NCBI RefSeq assembly: GCF_001542875.1
Contig: NZ_LMAF01000003.1
Span: forward strand, 271,647 to 335,646
From: Erythrobacter sp. YT30
GTDB taxonomy: Bacteria; Pseudomonadota; Alphaproteobacteria; Sphingomonadales; Sphingomonadaceae
Direction: 5' to 3'
Length of the DNA stretch: 64,000 nucleotides
The notes below the pieces were generated by a model, which saw nothing but the letters and a program-made list of their open reading frames with translations, made no database searches and was not told the origin of the DNA. Made by a program: the position numbers and the translations under genes. This document shows positions 52,972 through 61,790 of this stretch, piece after piece (within the stretch, counting starts at the first letter, position 1; each line of letters begins with the position of its first letter).

Positions 52972-52989
52972 TCTCAACCTAACTTGAGG
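52972..52989. promoter_or_regulatory. SoxR box
   Basis: TCTCAACCTAACTTGAGG agrees at 15 of 18 positions with the E. coli soxS box CCTCAAGTTAACTTGAGG, including the CTCAA/TTGAG arms with 6-bp spacing. On the minus strand it lies behind a TTGACC -35, with 19 bp to CACAGT, the long spacer typical of MerR-family promoters. This suggests control of the VOC gene and perhaps soxR. Confidence 0.8.
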
Positions 52990-53020
52990 TCAAGGTATTT
53001 TTGGAGTATCCGACATCACC

Positions 53021-53473
53021 ATGTCCCAACGCCTTTCCTCCCGCGACCTAATCGCCATCGGCGAGATGGCCCGGCGCACCGGTCTATCGGTGTCAGCGAT
53101 CCGTTTTTACGAGGAAAAGGGGCTGATCGAGCCGGTGCGCACCAGCGGCAATCAACGCCGGTTCCTGCGCTCTGACATTCGGCGGTTGAGTTTTATCCTC
53201 ATCGCGCAGCAATTGGGGCTGAGCCTTGGCGAGATCGAGGCACTGTTTGCAACGCTTCCCCATGGCCGCACGCCGACGGCAAAAGACTGGCGTTCGATCA
53301 GCACCGGCATTCGCGATGTTCTGGATAGCAGGATTGCCGAGATGGAGCGCACGCGCGATCGGCTGGATGGGTGTATCGGCTGCGGGTGCTTAAGCCTTGA
53401 GCATTGCGCGATCTATAACCCGGATGACAAACTCGCCAAAAAAGGGCCAGGCCCGCGTCAGATTATCGGCTGA
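53021..53473 (+). CDS. soxR: redox-sensitive transcriptional activator SoxR
   Basis: A 150-aa MerR-family regulator. The HTH is at 11-35 (IAIGEMARRTGLSVSAIRFYEEKGL), then a dimerisation helix, then the [2Fe-2S] motif C118-x2-C121-x-C123-x5-C129 (CIGCGCLSLEHC), identical in spacing to E. coli SoxR. It senses redox-cycling compounds. The SoxR box 32-49 bp upstream supports the assignment. Confidence 0.97.
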   Translation: MSQRLSSRDLIAIGEMARRTGLSVSAIRFYEEKGLIEPVRTSGNQRRFLRSDIRRLSFILIAQQLGLSLGEIEALFATLPHGRTPTAKDWRSISTGIRDVLDSRIAEMERTRDRLDGCIGCGCLSLEHCAIYNPDDKLAKKGPGPRQIIG

Positions 53474-53483
53474 CTATTTGCGC

Positions 53484-54020
53484 TCAATCGGTCGGGCCAA
53501 GTTCGGGATCAAGATCGCGAGGGCGTGCAAAGTGCACGAGGCTTGACGAAAACTTCTTGAGCTCCCTCCAGCTTTCGACATCGCATTCGAGCACGGCAAA
53601 GGCAGCGGTCGGAAATTTGGCAGACGCTTCGCGAAAAAGATCGTTCTCTTTCGAAGGGGACACCAGATCGAGCAGAACCTCCTGCAAGCCTGGATTGTGC
53701 CCTGATATCAACACAGCGTTGGGTTCATCATCGCCTGATGCGTGCGCCTCAACCACTTCCGTGATGGTGTCGGAACTCGCAAGATAGAGCCTGTCATCAT
53801 AGATCACAGGCATATCGGGCAGCCCCTCTTCCAGAGTTGCTTTCACACGAACAGCAGGGCTCGCAATCAGCATGTCCCATTTGATGCCGTGGTCACGAAC
53901 ATGATCGCCAATCAGCTTTGCGCCGCGGCGTCCACGATCATTCAGTCCGCGATCAAAATCGCGCTGCGTCGTGTCGTCCCAATCCGATTTTGCATGGCGC
54001 AGAAGGCCCAGAATTTTCAC
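53484..54020 (-). CDS. SixA-type phosphohistidine phosphatase
   Basis: A 178-aa histidine-phosphatase superfamily protein. The catalytic motif LLRHAKSDW (RHG variant RHA) is at the N-terminus, DRGLNDRGRRGAKLIG follows, and the second His is in ISGHNPGLQE. SixA in E. coli dephosphorylates phosphohistidine proteins. The GTG at 54020 (VKILGLLRHAKSDW) fits the family start. Convergent with soxR. Confidence 0.88.
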   Translation of the reverse strand: MKILGLLRHAKSDWDDTTQRDFDRGLNDRGRRGAKLIGDHVRDHGIKWDMLIASPAVRVKATLEEGLPDMPVIYDDRLYLASSDTITEVVEAHASGDDEPNAVLISGHNPGLQEVLLDLVSPSKENDLFREASAKFPTAAFAVLECDVESWRELKKFSSSLVHFARPRDLDPELGPTD

Positions 54021-54094
54021 TAGTTCGCTTCCCTGAAAGACGCGCAACCTACTGCATGGCCAGCGCGCGTGTGTAAAGCGCGAGTGAAGCAAAT

Positions 54095-54216
54095 GCGGCA
54101 GTCCCGTTGCGCTCCGCCCAACAAAATCGGGCAATTCGGTGAGGAGACCGAATGTAGGCGCAAGGGACTGCCGCTTCGCCCGGAACCTGCGCCAGCGCTG
54201 GGGACGCCGACGCAGG
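54095..54216. ncRNA. strongly folded noncoding segment (possible small RNA)
   Basis: GCGGCAGTCCC (54095-54105) pairs with GGGACTGCCGC (54164-54174). TTGCGC (54107-54112) pairs with GCGCAA (54158-54163) just inside, leaving one bulge. Inside the loop ATTCGGT (54134-54140) pairs with ACCGAAT (54147-54153). A further CCTGCG/CGCAGG stem spans 54186-54216. It lies between the fatty-acid-hydroxylase-family and sixA genes. It resembles no RNA family I recognise and could instead be a terminator. The strand is undecided. Confidence 0.45.
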
Positions 54217-54233
54217 GGCGATTTGGAGTAGGG

Positions 54234-55163
54234 TCAGGCGACGGGGAGTGTCATCAGGGCAGTGGGCCCGCCCAATGTCATGCTCGAAGCAAGGATGGCG
54301 GTCACCAGAATGCTCGCCTTTTCAGCGCTGGTCTTGGGCAAGAGCCGCGCGAGATTGGGCAGGCGAAGCGGCTGAGCGTTCTTGCGAAATTCCTCGGCAT
54401 AGCGTGGGTGCTCCGTGCCCATCCACTTATCCCACCATGTGAAATAGAAGCCGTAATTGTACCCTTGGGCATGGTGCAGATCGTGGTGCGTCGTGGTGCT
54501 GATCCAGCGCAGAATGGGAGTATCGACCCAGCCTGCAGGAAACAGTTCATGGCCTGCATGCGCCATCACATTGCGGATGATCATGTTCCAAAGAAACAGC
54601 ATCAGTGCAAATCCAGCATAGGCCACACCAAACAGGCTGGTCACAAGCAGGAACAGCGGCATGAAGGCTGCCTCAGCTGCGGCTTCCCAGGTTGAAAAGG
54701 AATAGGCGGCCCACGGCGTTGGCGTGCGCGATTTGTGGTGATGCAGATGCGTCGCCTTGAACAGACGCTTTGAATGCATCGCGCGGTGGATCCAGTAAAA
54801 GTAAGCATCATGCACCACGAGGATCAGCGCGAATTGCCATGCGACAGTGATAAGTGTGGTGCTTTCCAAGGACAGCTTAATGATGCCCGTTTCCTTGCCG
54901 ATCAAAGTGGCAAGAGTGGTGACGCCAAAGACGAAAACAGTGCGCAAGGAAGAAAGCGTTTCGCGGACATAATCCTTGCGCCCTGCAGTGCGCGTCTGGA
55001 TTTTGCGGGCATTGGCCCATTTGCGAAATACGAACAGGATCGCAGTCAGAACTCCAGCGGCGATTAGATATCGACCGAGATCGAAATAGAGGACATTGAA
55101 GAAATGTTGGCCGACAAGTGCGGCGGTGTATTCAAGGGCGGATTGGTTTGCCGAAACAGTCAT
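54234..55163 (-). CDS. fatty acid hydroxylase / sterol desaturase family protein
   Basis: A 309-aa integral membrane di-iron oxygenase. His boxes: HDAYFYWIHRAMH, then HLHHH, then MAHAGHE and THHDLHHA. Several hydrophobic segments flank them. Relatives hydroxylate or desaturate fatty acids, sterols or carotenoids. It lies 106 bp downstream of a membrane-anchored AraC-type regulator gene on the same strand, with palindromes in the gap, so it is probably its target (inference). Confidence 0.88.
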   Translation of the reverse strand: MTVSANQSALEYTAALVGQHFFNVLYFDLGRYLIAAGVLTAILFVFRKWANARKIQTRTAGRKDYVRETLSSLRTVFVFGVTTLATLIGKETGIIKLSLESTTLITVAWQFALILVVHDAYFYWIHRAMHSKRLFKATHLHHHKSRTPTPWAAYSFSTWEAAAEAAFMPLFLLVTSLFGVAYAGFALMLFLWNMIIRNVMAHAGHELFPAGWVDTPILRWISTTTHHDLHHAQGYNYGFYFTWWDKWMGTEHPRYAEEFRKNAQPLRLPNLARLLPKTSAEKASILVTAILASSMTLGGPTALMTLPVA

Positions 55164-55217
55164 TGTGCGGGCTCCTTCATTGGTGTGATGAAAGAGATGA
55201 CCGGATGTGCGCGATTA

Positions 55218-55231
55218 ATCCTCGCGAGGAT
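55218..55231. promoter_or_regulatory. palindromes between the AraC-type and fatty-acid-hydroxylase-family genes
   Basis: ATCCTCGCGAGGAT is a perfect 14-bp palindrome, extendable to 20 bp with one mismatched pair. TCAAATTTGA at 55244-55253 is a second perfect palindrome. Both lie in the AT-rich 106-bp gap before the fatty-acid-hydroxylase-family gene and are candidate operators. Confidence 0.5.
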
Positions 55232-55269
55232 GAAAAAGTTAAGTCAAATTTGAATTTGAACGTAGTTTT

Positions 55270-56340
55270 TCAGTTTTGAACAGTGCTCTCGCTCAACCCT
55301 AACCGTCTGTAATCGCTCGGAGTTGTACCGGTTTCGCTTTTGAATGCGCGGTTGAATGTGGGTAGCGAATTGTATCCCAAATCCATCGCGATTGTGAGAA
55401 CAGGCAAGTCCACCCGTTCCTTATCGACAAGGTGCTCACGCGCTTCTGAGATACGATGACGATTGAGGAAGGCTGAAAAATTGCGGTAGCCTAATTTTTG
55501 ATTGATGAGGGCGCGCAGACGATGTTCAGGCGTGTCCAATTGATCCGCCAGACCAGCGATCGAAAGGCCGGGAGTGCGGTAGACGCCCTGTGCCATGGCA
55601 GCGGTCAGCTTTTCGTGAAGCACGGTTTCCGATGGTGACAGGTCAAGCGGCTCAGTTTCGTCCTCGCTCGTGTTTTCCGAGCCCTCTTCGACGAGCAGTT
55701 GCACATCGCTGCGCAGGAAGGCGAGGCCGGAGAAAAGGATCAGCACAAAAATAAGAAACGAGTTGATCAATTCAGCGACCGGTGAGCGGCCATCAATATC
55801 AGACACCACTTCGGCGATTTCGAAGATCAAGATGCCGGCAGCCTGCGCCGCCAGCAAAAGCGGCAACCAGACCCGGATCGCGCGGCGCTCCTCGATCAGA
55901 TCATCGTCCCGCCCAAAAAAGCCGACGCGGATAAGATCAGCGATCAGTAAGAGCGATGCGATATGCAGGATGAAGAAGCCGATATAGAACCCCGGCATCA
56001 CGCGCGGTTCGACAAAGTTCGACAGGAACCATCCAAGCAGAAACAGCGCCGCGACACCTAATATCCAATTGCGCGGTGGCTCCCGTTCAAACAGGTTGCG
56101 TGCAAACAGCCAGATGAAGGCTGTGGTCGTAATCGACACCAGATCGACCCACGGATCCCATATGCCCTGCGATGCTGCAAGCGGAGTCGAATTGATAAGG
56201 TAAGCAAGCGCCCCGACGATCATCCCGATCATGGGCCATTTTAGTGCCTTGCGAATGTCATTTGCGCTGATCTGCGCAAGCAACATGAGAGCAGCGCCGA
56301 CCGTGATTATCCGGATGAGATAGTTGAGCTCCAAAATCAT
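55270..56340 (-). CDS. membrane-anchored AraC-family regulator
   Basis: A 356-aa protein. The first about 210 residues contain seven hydrophobic segments (ITVGAALMLLAQI, MIGMIVGALAYLIN, ITTTAFIWLFARNLF, ILGVAALFLLGWFLSNF, GFFILHIASLLLIADL, WLPLLLAAQAAGILIF, INSFLIFVLILFSGL). After an acidic linker comes an AraC HTH pair (SIAGLADQLDTPEHRLRALINQ and ISEAREHL..VDLPVLTIAMDLGYNSLPTFNRAFKSETGTTPSDYR). It probably senses a membrane signal or lipid. Its start overlaps the helicase stop by 4 nt. Confidence 0.88.
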   Translation of the reverse strand: MILELNYLIRIITVGAALMLLAQISANDIRKALKWPMIGMIVGALAYLINSTPLAASQGIWDPWVDLVSITTTAFIWLFARNLFEREPPRNWILGVAALFLLGWFLSNFVEPRVMPGFYIGFFILHIASLLLIADLIRVGFFGRDDDLIEERRAIRVWLPLLLAAQAAGILIFEIAEVVSDIDGRSPVAELINSFLIFVLILFSGLAFLRSDVQLLVEEGSENTSEDETEPLDLSPSETVLHEKLTAAMAQGVYRTPGLSIAGLADQLDTPEHRLRALINQKLGYRNFSAFLNRHRISEAREHLVDKERVDLPVLTIAMDLGYNSLPTFNRAFKSETGTTPSDYRRLGLSESTVQN

Positions 56341-59123
56341 CGCAGCCTATCTGGAATATCGTCATCAAGGATTCCAGTGGTTTCGACAGGTAGTGTGCCG
56401 CTTTCGCCGATCAGCCCGTCAGCAATGCGCTGTACCGCTTCATCCAGCGTGACGCGGTGGACCTGTGTGCCTTCGGGAAAGGCGGTAAGAAGGCGTGAAG
56501 GGAAGGCGGCGGACAGGACCACGAAATGTCCCTTGTCATCGCGATTGCGGATGAGCCTGCCAAACCCTTGCGCGAGCCGCGCTCTGATAATCCGGTCATC
56601 GTATGCGCTTGCTGTTTCTCCCTCGCTTTTCGCCGCCAACCGCCGGGCCTTGTGGAGGATATCAGGGCGGGGCCATGGCACGGCTTCCAATACCACGCAG
56701 CGCAGCGATTGGCCTGGCACATCAACGCCATCGCGCAAGGCATCGGTGCCCAGCAGGCTAGCACGTGGATCATCGCGGAAGATATCGACCAAGGTGCCGG
56801 TATCGATGGGATCGACATGCTGCGCGAACAGCGGGAGAGCCTCGCGCGCCAAGCGATCTGCAATGCGGCCATGCACAGCGCGTAGGCGGCGTATGGCGGT
56901 GAAAAGTCCCAGAACGCCGCCACCCGATGCTTCGATCAGCTTGGCGTATGCTCCAGCGAGTGCGGGGAGATCGCCTTTCTTGATGTCGGTGACGATCAGA
57001 ACTTCGGCAGAGGAACTGTAATCGAACGGACTTTGCGCAGCCGAAAGCATGGGCTGGGTTTCGACATAGGATGCGCCTGAGCGGGCGATGGCGGTTTGCC
57101 ACGCCTTTTCGTCATCTTCGACCCTGTCGGTGAGGGTTGCGCTTGTCAGCATCACGCCATGGGCGGGTTCGAGCACAGTGCGCGCAAACGGCTTCATCGG
57201 ATCGAGCCAGCGGCGGTGGATTGCGACATCAAATTCGCGCGCATCGGAACGGTCGACGGCAAGCCAATCGACAAAGTCGGGATCAGCAGGCCCGCCCAGA
57301 CGCGCAAGCAGCGCTTCCCACGCCGCGATCAGATCAACCCGCCACTGAAGCGCGAACCTGGCGCTTTCAATGCGTGCGCGGCCTTGACCGTCCAGCCAAT
57401 CGGGCGGGTCAGCGATGATTGCTTCGAGCCTTGCGCCCAGACGCATCAATGGCGTGCGTATATCCGATAGCGCCTGCGCCGCGTGACCTGCTGCCTCAAT
57501 CACCTCGCCGGGAAGACCTGCAGCTTCGGTTTCGATGCCATATCCCGCTTCCTGGCCGCCGCTTTCATCGCGCGCATAAGTCGCAGTGCGCACCGCGGCG
57601 AGCAAGGTTTCAACGGGGCCCGCCGGTTCACCCTCTGCCACGCGTTGGAGCCAGCCATCGGCGGGGAGCAGTTGGCCGGCTTCGCATGCCGCCTCAATGG
57701 CTTCGCCGCCTTCATCATCGTAGCTTGCGACATCAGCGAGCCGCGCGGATAGGCCCCGCCTTCGCCCCCGGTTCTTGCGTTCAGGCCCCATAATCCAGCG
57801 GCGAAGTTCAATCGCCTCTTGTCCCGACAGAGTTGCAGCAAAGGTGCTGTCGGCAGCGTCAAAGACGTGGTGGCCCTCATCAAAGATAACGCGAGTGGGG
57901 CGCTGCGCGTGATCTCTTCCGCGCGCCGCGTTGATCATCACCAGCGCGTGGTTCGCGATGACGAGATCGGCCTGCGCGCTGTCTCTGCCCGCGCGTTCGA
58001 TAAAGCATTTCCGGTAATGTGGGCAGCCTGCATAAATGCATTCGCCGCGCTGATCGGTGAGGGCGGCAATGCCACGTTTGCGAAAAAGCGTGCCGAGCCA
58101 TCCGGGCAGATCGCCGCCAATCATATCGCCATCGCGGGTATAGCTGGCCCAGCGTGCCACCAATTGCGCAAGGATCGCGGGGCGGCCTGCAAAACCGCCT
58201 TGCAGCGCGTCTTCGAGGTTGAGCAGGCACAGATAATTCTCGCGGCCCTTGCGCACCACGACAGGGCGCGTTCCATCCTCGCGCTTGGCAGGCCAGGCTC
58301 GCCTGCTTTCGGCGCGCAATTGGCGTTGCAGGTTTTTCGTGAAAGTGGAGACCCAGACAGTGCCGCTCGATGCGCTTGCCCAAAGCGAGGCGGGGGCGAG
58401 ATAGCCCAGCGTCTTGCCGATCCCGGTGCCCGCTTGCGCCAAGGCAATATGCGGCTGCTCATCGCGGTTGCGCGGGGCAAAGATGCGCGCGGCATCCTGC
58501 GCGTAATCGCGTTGTCCTTCGCGTTTTTCGGATCCTTCACCGGTCAGATCATCGAGCTGGGACAAAACGTCGGCATTGGGCAATTCCACTTGCCGGGGCG
58601 GCGGGCGTTCGCCTGCCTCCTCCCATTCGCGCAGTGCGGAAAACAGCCACCTTTCCGCTCGCTCTGGCCGTTTGATATGCGGCTTTAAGACATTAGCCCA
58701 AGGCCACCGAAGCTTCTGCATGGATTGAAGCGCGCTCCACGCTCCCTCGCGTTCGAACCATTCAGGCTCTTCGCACATCTCCACCAAGGCGCCCGCAGCT
58801 AGTTGCAGAAAGGCGGGCACATCCGCATCTTTTGAAGGCTCTTCAATTTCCAATGCCTGCGCGAGGCCACGCGGCGTTGGCACGCAAAACCGCGCAGGAT
58901 GGACGAATGCAAACAGCTCCAGAAGATCAAGCCCAGAAAGATCAGGATAGCCCAGCCGGTTCGCAATCAAGGGCGCGTTGATCAACAGCGCGGGCGTATC
59001 CGCCGCCGCCATGATCGCATCGCCTTTTGACACAGCCTCTGTCTCACCCGCAGCAGCGCACAGCCAATTGCCCGAATGGCTCGAATGCAAAGCGGGAAGG
59101 GGGAGGGGCGCAGGCGAAGTCAT
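56337..59123 (-). CDS. DinG-type ATP-dependent DNA helicase
   Basis: A 928-aa XPD/DinG-family superfamily 2 helicase. Walker A (AQAGTGIGKT) is near 229-238; four Cys (299, 362, 367, 373, in LCLLN and ECIYAGCPHYRKC) form the expected [4Fe-4S] site; the DEGH box is at 415-418; motif VI is QGFGRLIRNRDDKGHF. It unwinds DNA 5'-3' and is linked to repair of R-loops and G-quadruplexes in relatives. The ATG at 59123 is preferred over a GTG at 59159. The N-terminal 200 residues are of the alphaproteobacterial type. Confidence 0.92.
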   Translation of the reverse strand: MTSPAPLPLPALHSSHSGNWLCAAAGETEAVSKGDAIMAAADTPALLINAPLIANRLGYPDLSGLDLLELFAFVHPARFCVPTPRGLAQALEIEEPSKDADVPAFLQLAAGALVEMCEEPEWFEREGAWSALQSMQKLRWPWANVLKPHIKRPERAERWLFSALREWEEAGERPPPRQVELPNADVLSQLDDLTGEGSEKREGQRDYAQDAARIFAPRNRDEQPHIALAQAGTGIGKTLGYLAPASLWASASSGTVWVSTFTKNLQRQLRAESRRAWPAKREDGTRPVVVRKGRENYLCLLNLEDALQGGFAGRPAILAQLVARWASYTRDGDMIGGDLPGWLGTLFRKRGIAALTDQRGECIYAGCPHYRKCFIERAGRDSAQADLVIANHALVMINAARGRDHAQRPTRVIFDEGHHVFDAADSTFAATLSGQEAIELRRWIMGPERKNRGRRRGLSARLADVASYDDEGGEAIEAACEAGQLLPADGWLQRVAEGEPAGPVETLLAAVRTATYARDESGGQEAGYGIETEAAGLPGEVIEAAGHAAQALSDIRTPLMRLGARLEAIIADPPDWLDGQGRARIESARFALQWRVDLIAAWEALLARLGGPADPDFVDWLAVDRSDAREFDVAIHRRWLDPMKPFARTVLEPAHGVMLTSATLTDRVEDDEKAWQTAIARSGASYVETQPMLSAAQSPFDYSSSAEVLIVTDIKKGDLPALAGAYAKLIEASGGGVLGLFTAIRRLRAVHGRIADRLAREALPLFAQHVDPIDTGTLVDIFRDDPRASLLGTDALRDGVDVPGQSLRCVVLEAVPWPRPDILHKARRLAAKSEGETASAYDDRIIRARLAQGFGRLIRNRDDKGHFVVLSAAFPSRLLTAFPEGTQVHRVTLDEAVQRIADGLIGESGTLPVETTGILDDDIPDRLR

Positions 59124-59302
59124 AGCATCAGTTACGAAAGCCACGATGCGCAAGACCACGCGATAAGTAAACGGCGCGTGATGCGCTGCCCACCACTTGC
59201 AATCGCATCTCGCACGGAGAAAGCCATAAGACCTCTTTAACCCCTTGTAACATATACCTCACAGTGAGCGTTTTGCGGATAAAATGAAGGGGCGCGCAGA
59301 CG

Positions 59303-59959
59303 ATGAGTTTTGGTAGAAAAGGTTTGCAGCCCGGGCAGGCAGCACCTCAACCAGCTGGCGGCTTTGGCCGCGCAGCGAAGCCTAGCGCAGCGAGTGCACC
59401 TGCTGCGCCAAGTGCCGATGATGAAATGGCAGCCAAGCGCGAAGCATTCATCGCATCAGAACGTGCACGCAAGTTGGAAGAGATTGGCGGCGGAAGCCTG
59501 CCCGATGCAAACGGCGAATATGCGAGCGATCCGATGGCCCATCTGCGCAATGATGCGCGGCCAGCAGCGCCAATGGGCGCGCACGCAAGCGCCAGCGCAA
59601 CCGCTATGCCGACACCGGAGCAGCAATTGGACATGCAGCGTGCGGCAAGAGCGCGCAGCGGTTCATCATCAGGTTTTGTCTTTGGCGAACCAAGCGGACG
59701 CAGCGTTGGGCTCGCCTATGTGTTGTGGTTCATCCTCGGCCAGCTGTCGATCCATCGGTTCTATTGCGGGCAGTCAGAGAGCGCATGGTTTCAGATCGCG
59801 CTGTTTATCGGCAGCCTCGTGACGCTATTCGTCTTTCCACCGATCGGCGCAGTCGGGATTATTGCTTGGATTATCTGGATCATCGCGGACCTGTTCCTCA
59901 TTCCAGGAATGATGCGGCGTTTCAAAGCAGCCCACGCTTACACGGGCGTGTTTTCTTGA
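59303..59959 (+). CDS. TM2 domain-containing protein
   Basis: A 218-aa protein. The first 130 residues are low-complexity, Ala/Pro-rich and probably disordered. The C-terminal TM2 domain has the signature SVGLAYVLWFILGQLSIHRFYCG with two helices (FQIALFIGSLVTLFVF and GIIAWIIWIIADLFLIPGM). The conserved DRF-type turn is IHRFYCG here. Function unknown. Confidence 0.87.
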   Translation: MSFGRKGLQPGQAAPQPAGGFGRAAKPSAASAPAAPSADDEMAAKREAFIASERARKLEEIGGGSLPDANGEYASDPMAHLRNDARPAAPMGAHASASATAMPTPEQQLDMQRAARARSGSSSGFVFGEPSGRSVGLAYVLWFILGQLSIHRFYCGQSESAWFQIALFIGSLVTLFVFPPIGAVGIIAWIIWIIADLFLIPGMMRRFKAAHAYTGVFS

Positions 59960-60002
59960 TCTGTGAACATTAGGCGATGAGAACAAGGAAAGAGGAGGCG
60001 AC

Positions 60003-60455
60003 ATGCTGAGCGTAATTAGGAAAGCCATTCTGCCCACCCTCATCGCGTTTGGCGCCGTGCCCGCCATCGCTGAGGAACCAGCTGCGGCTCCTGTTGAACA
60101 AACGCAGCAACAGGCCGATGCTCAAGCCAAGGCCAAGGCCGTTCAACGCAATGTCGATGCCTACCGCGCGCGCGATCTCGATCGGTTTGTAGCAACCTTT
60201 GCAAGCGATGCGGAAGTTTACGCTGAGGGTATGGTTGCCAAGGGACACAAGCAGATCAGGGCGCTTTACGCGCTGAACTTTGCGCCCGGCGCGCCGCGCA
60301 TCAAGATCAAGGAAAGCGGCATGAGCGGCCCCTTTGTCTTCATCACCGCCGCCTATGTCGACAAAAGCGGCCAGGAACTGCTCTATTCCTATTCGGAATA
60401 CGAAGTCATCGACGGCAAGATCACGTATCTTTCGTCGAATGGCTGGAGCAACTGA
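60003..60455 (+). CDS. secreted NTF2-like (SnoaL) domain protein
   Basis: A 150-aa precursor with signal peptide (PTLIAFGAVPAIAE) and an NTF2-like fold: NVDAYRARDLDRFVATFASDAEVYAEG, HKQIRALYALNF and KSGQELLYSYSEYEVIDGKI. Many such proteins are steroid isomerase-like or ligand-binding with no assigned activity. Stands alone between the TM2 and channel genes. Confidence 0.82.
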   Translation: MLSVIRKAILPTLIAFGAVPAIAEEPAAAPVEQTQQQADAQAKAKAVQRNVDAYRARDLDRFVATFASDAEVYAEGMVAKGHKQIRALYALNFAPGAPRIKIKESGMSGPFVFITAAYVDKSGQELLYSYSEYEVIDGKITYLSSNGWSN

Positions 60456-60485
60456 GGTTCAGCAACGCTGCAGCACAAATGCAAA

Positions 60486-60523
60486 GAGGGACGACGCAGC
60501 TCACGGACGCTGCGCCGCCCCTC
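60486..60523 (+). terminator. hairpin after the NTF2-like gene
   Basis: GAGGG (60486-60490) with CCCTC (60519-60523), and inside it CGCAGC (60495-60500) with GCTGCG (60509-60514). No T tract. It lies 31 bp after the gene stop in a 213-bp gap that otherwise shows only a GGCAATT/CAATTGCC inverted pair near 60555-60597. Confidence 0.45.
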
Positions 60524-60668
60524 CCTTGCGACCCTAAGGCCCCCCGGGGGATTGAGGGGCAATTCTTAGGGCAACCGTTGGATCGACAATTGCCTCTGTG
60601 TAGACGTGCTGGATTGCATCATTGCGACATGCCAATCGATGTGAACGGATGGTAATGGGCAGAGCCGG

Positions 60669-61757
60669 TTAAAAGGCTTTCTGAACGCCCACCGTCAGCG
60701 TGAAATCCGTCGGCATTTGTGGGCCATTGAGATCCTGCACGATGGGTACGCCAGCTTCAACGCCAAGCCGCCAGCCTTTGAGCGCGCCGCCGGTTGCCGC
60801 GAAATTCAGCCCGGTGAAATAGGTGACGCTATCCCCGCCCTGAAAATCGGGATTTGCCGTTTGGACTGGCCCAACGATATTGGGATCAATCCCGTCAACT
60901 CGGCCCAAGGTTTGCGCATGAATGCGGCCGGACAGCGCGACGCTTGGCGTCAGAGATGCCGCAAGCCACGCGGTTGCCTGGTAGGTATCGCCAAAGGCAT
61001 AGCCTTCATCATTATCGCCCAGCCGAATGGTGCCGCGAACCTGAGCTCCCCAGCCGTAGTCTTCGTTCTGATCGCGGTAGGTTATGCCTGGCTCCAGATC
61101 CCATGTCCCCGATCCAATCTGCATCGGATAGGGAGTGCGCACAGTGGGCCGCATGCCCATGGGTGTGAGGATTTCGGCCCCTTCCGTAACAGTGCCCGTG
61201 GGGATTGAGACGCCTGCGTTGAGGTGCACATTTTCGGTAATGCCGATTAGCGCCGCCACCTTGGTATCGCCAAAATCGCTTGTGCGGGTGCGGAACGTGC
61301 CGAGCCGCGTATCGCCCATGCCGCCTTGGAAAGTGATGTGGTCCATCTCCTTGGTGATGTAATTGCCCATCACCATCAGCGTCACTTGATCGGATAGCCC
61401 ATACATGACGCCCGCCATGTGCATATCCATGCGCATGCTTGTGGGCACAATGCGAAGGGTTGGCGGCTGCCCGGGCGCACCGAAGAATCGATTTGGCACC
61501 GTGGTCGCCACCTGTTCAGGTGTCACGTCATCTGTGCCGATCTGAATGCCCTCCATATCCATATGCATGAGGCGGTAGCTGATCATCCATTCGCCTTTGG
61601 CATGGCGGTGGTCACCCATCACACCGATTGGCGCATGATCGAGGGCATTGATGCCGGAACTGGCACCATCGTGCCCCTCATCAGCATAGGCTGACGTTGC
61701 AGCAAAAGCGCTGCTGATAGCAACGAGCGAGACGCCCGCTTTGCGAAGCGAAAACAT
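60669..61757 (-). CDS. outer-membrane channel-like protein with Met/His-rich segments
   Basis: A 362-aa precursor with signal peptide (SAFAATSAYA). The mature protein is mostly short beta strands with alternating aromatics and ends in a Phe (VQKAF), as in outer-membrane barrels of the MetA-pathway/transporter type. Met- and His-rich stretches (SYRLMHMDMEG and MRMDMHMAGVMYG) resemble copper- or silver-binding sites. It follows the His/Cys-rich gene by 33 bp on the same strand. A metal-related role is inference; the fold is probable. Confidence 0.75.
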   Translation of the reverse strand: MFSLRKAGVSLVAISSAFAATSAYADEGHDGASSGINALDHAPIGVMGDHRHAKGEWMISYRLMHMDMEGIQIGTDDVTPEQVATTVPNRFFGAPGQPPTLRIVPTSMRMDMHMAGVMYGLSDQVTLMVMGNYITKEMDHITFQGGMGDTRLGTFRTRTSDFGDTKVAALIGITENVHLNAGVSIPTGTVTEGAEILTPMGMRPTVRTPYPMQIGSGTWDLEPGITYRDQNEDYGWGAQVRGTIRLGDNDEGYAFGDTYQATAWLAASLTPSVALSGRIHAQTLGRVDGIDPNIVGPVQTANPDFQGGDSVTYFTGLNFAATGGALKGWRLGVEAGVPIVQDLNGPQMPTDFTLTVGVQKAF

Positions 61758-61790
61758 GGTATTCTCCTGAAAATCTGAAACTTTTGGCGT

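Noticed and set aside
60555..60597. GGCAATT/CAATTGCC inverted pair after the NTF2-like gene
   Set aside because: Arms are short and spaced by about 30 bp with no partner gene, so a regulatory claim is not supported.
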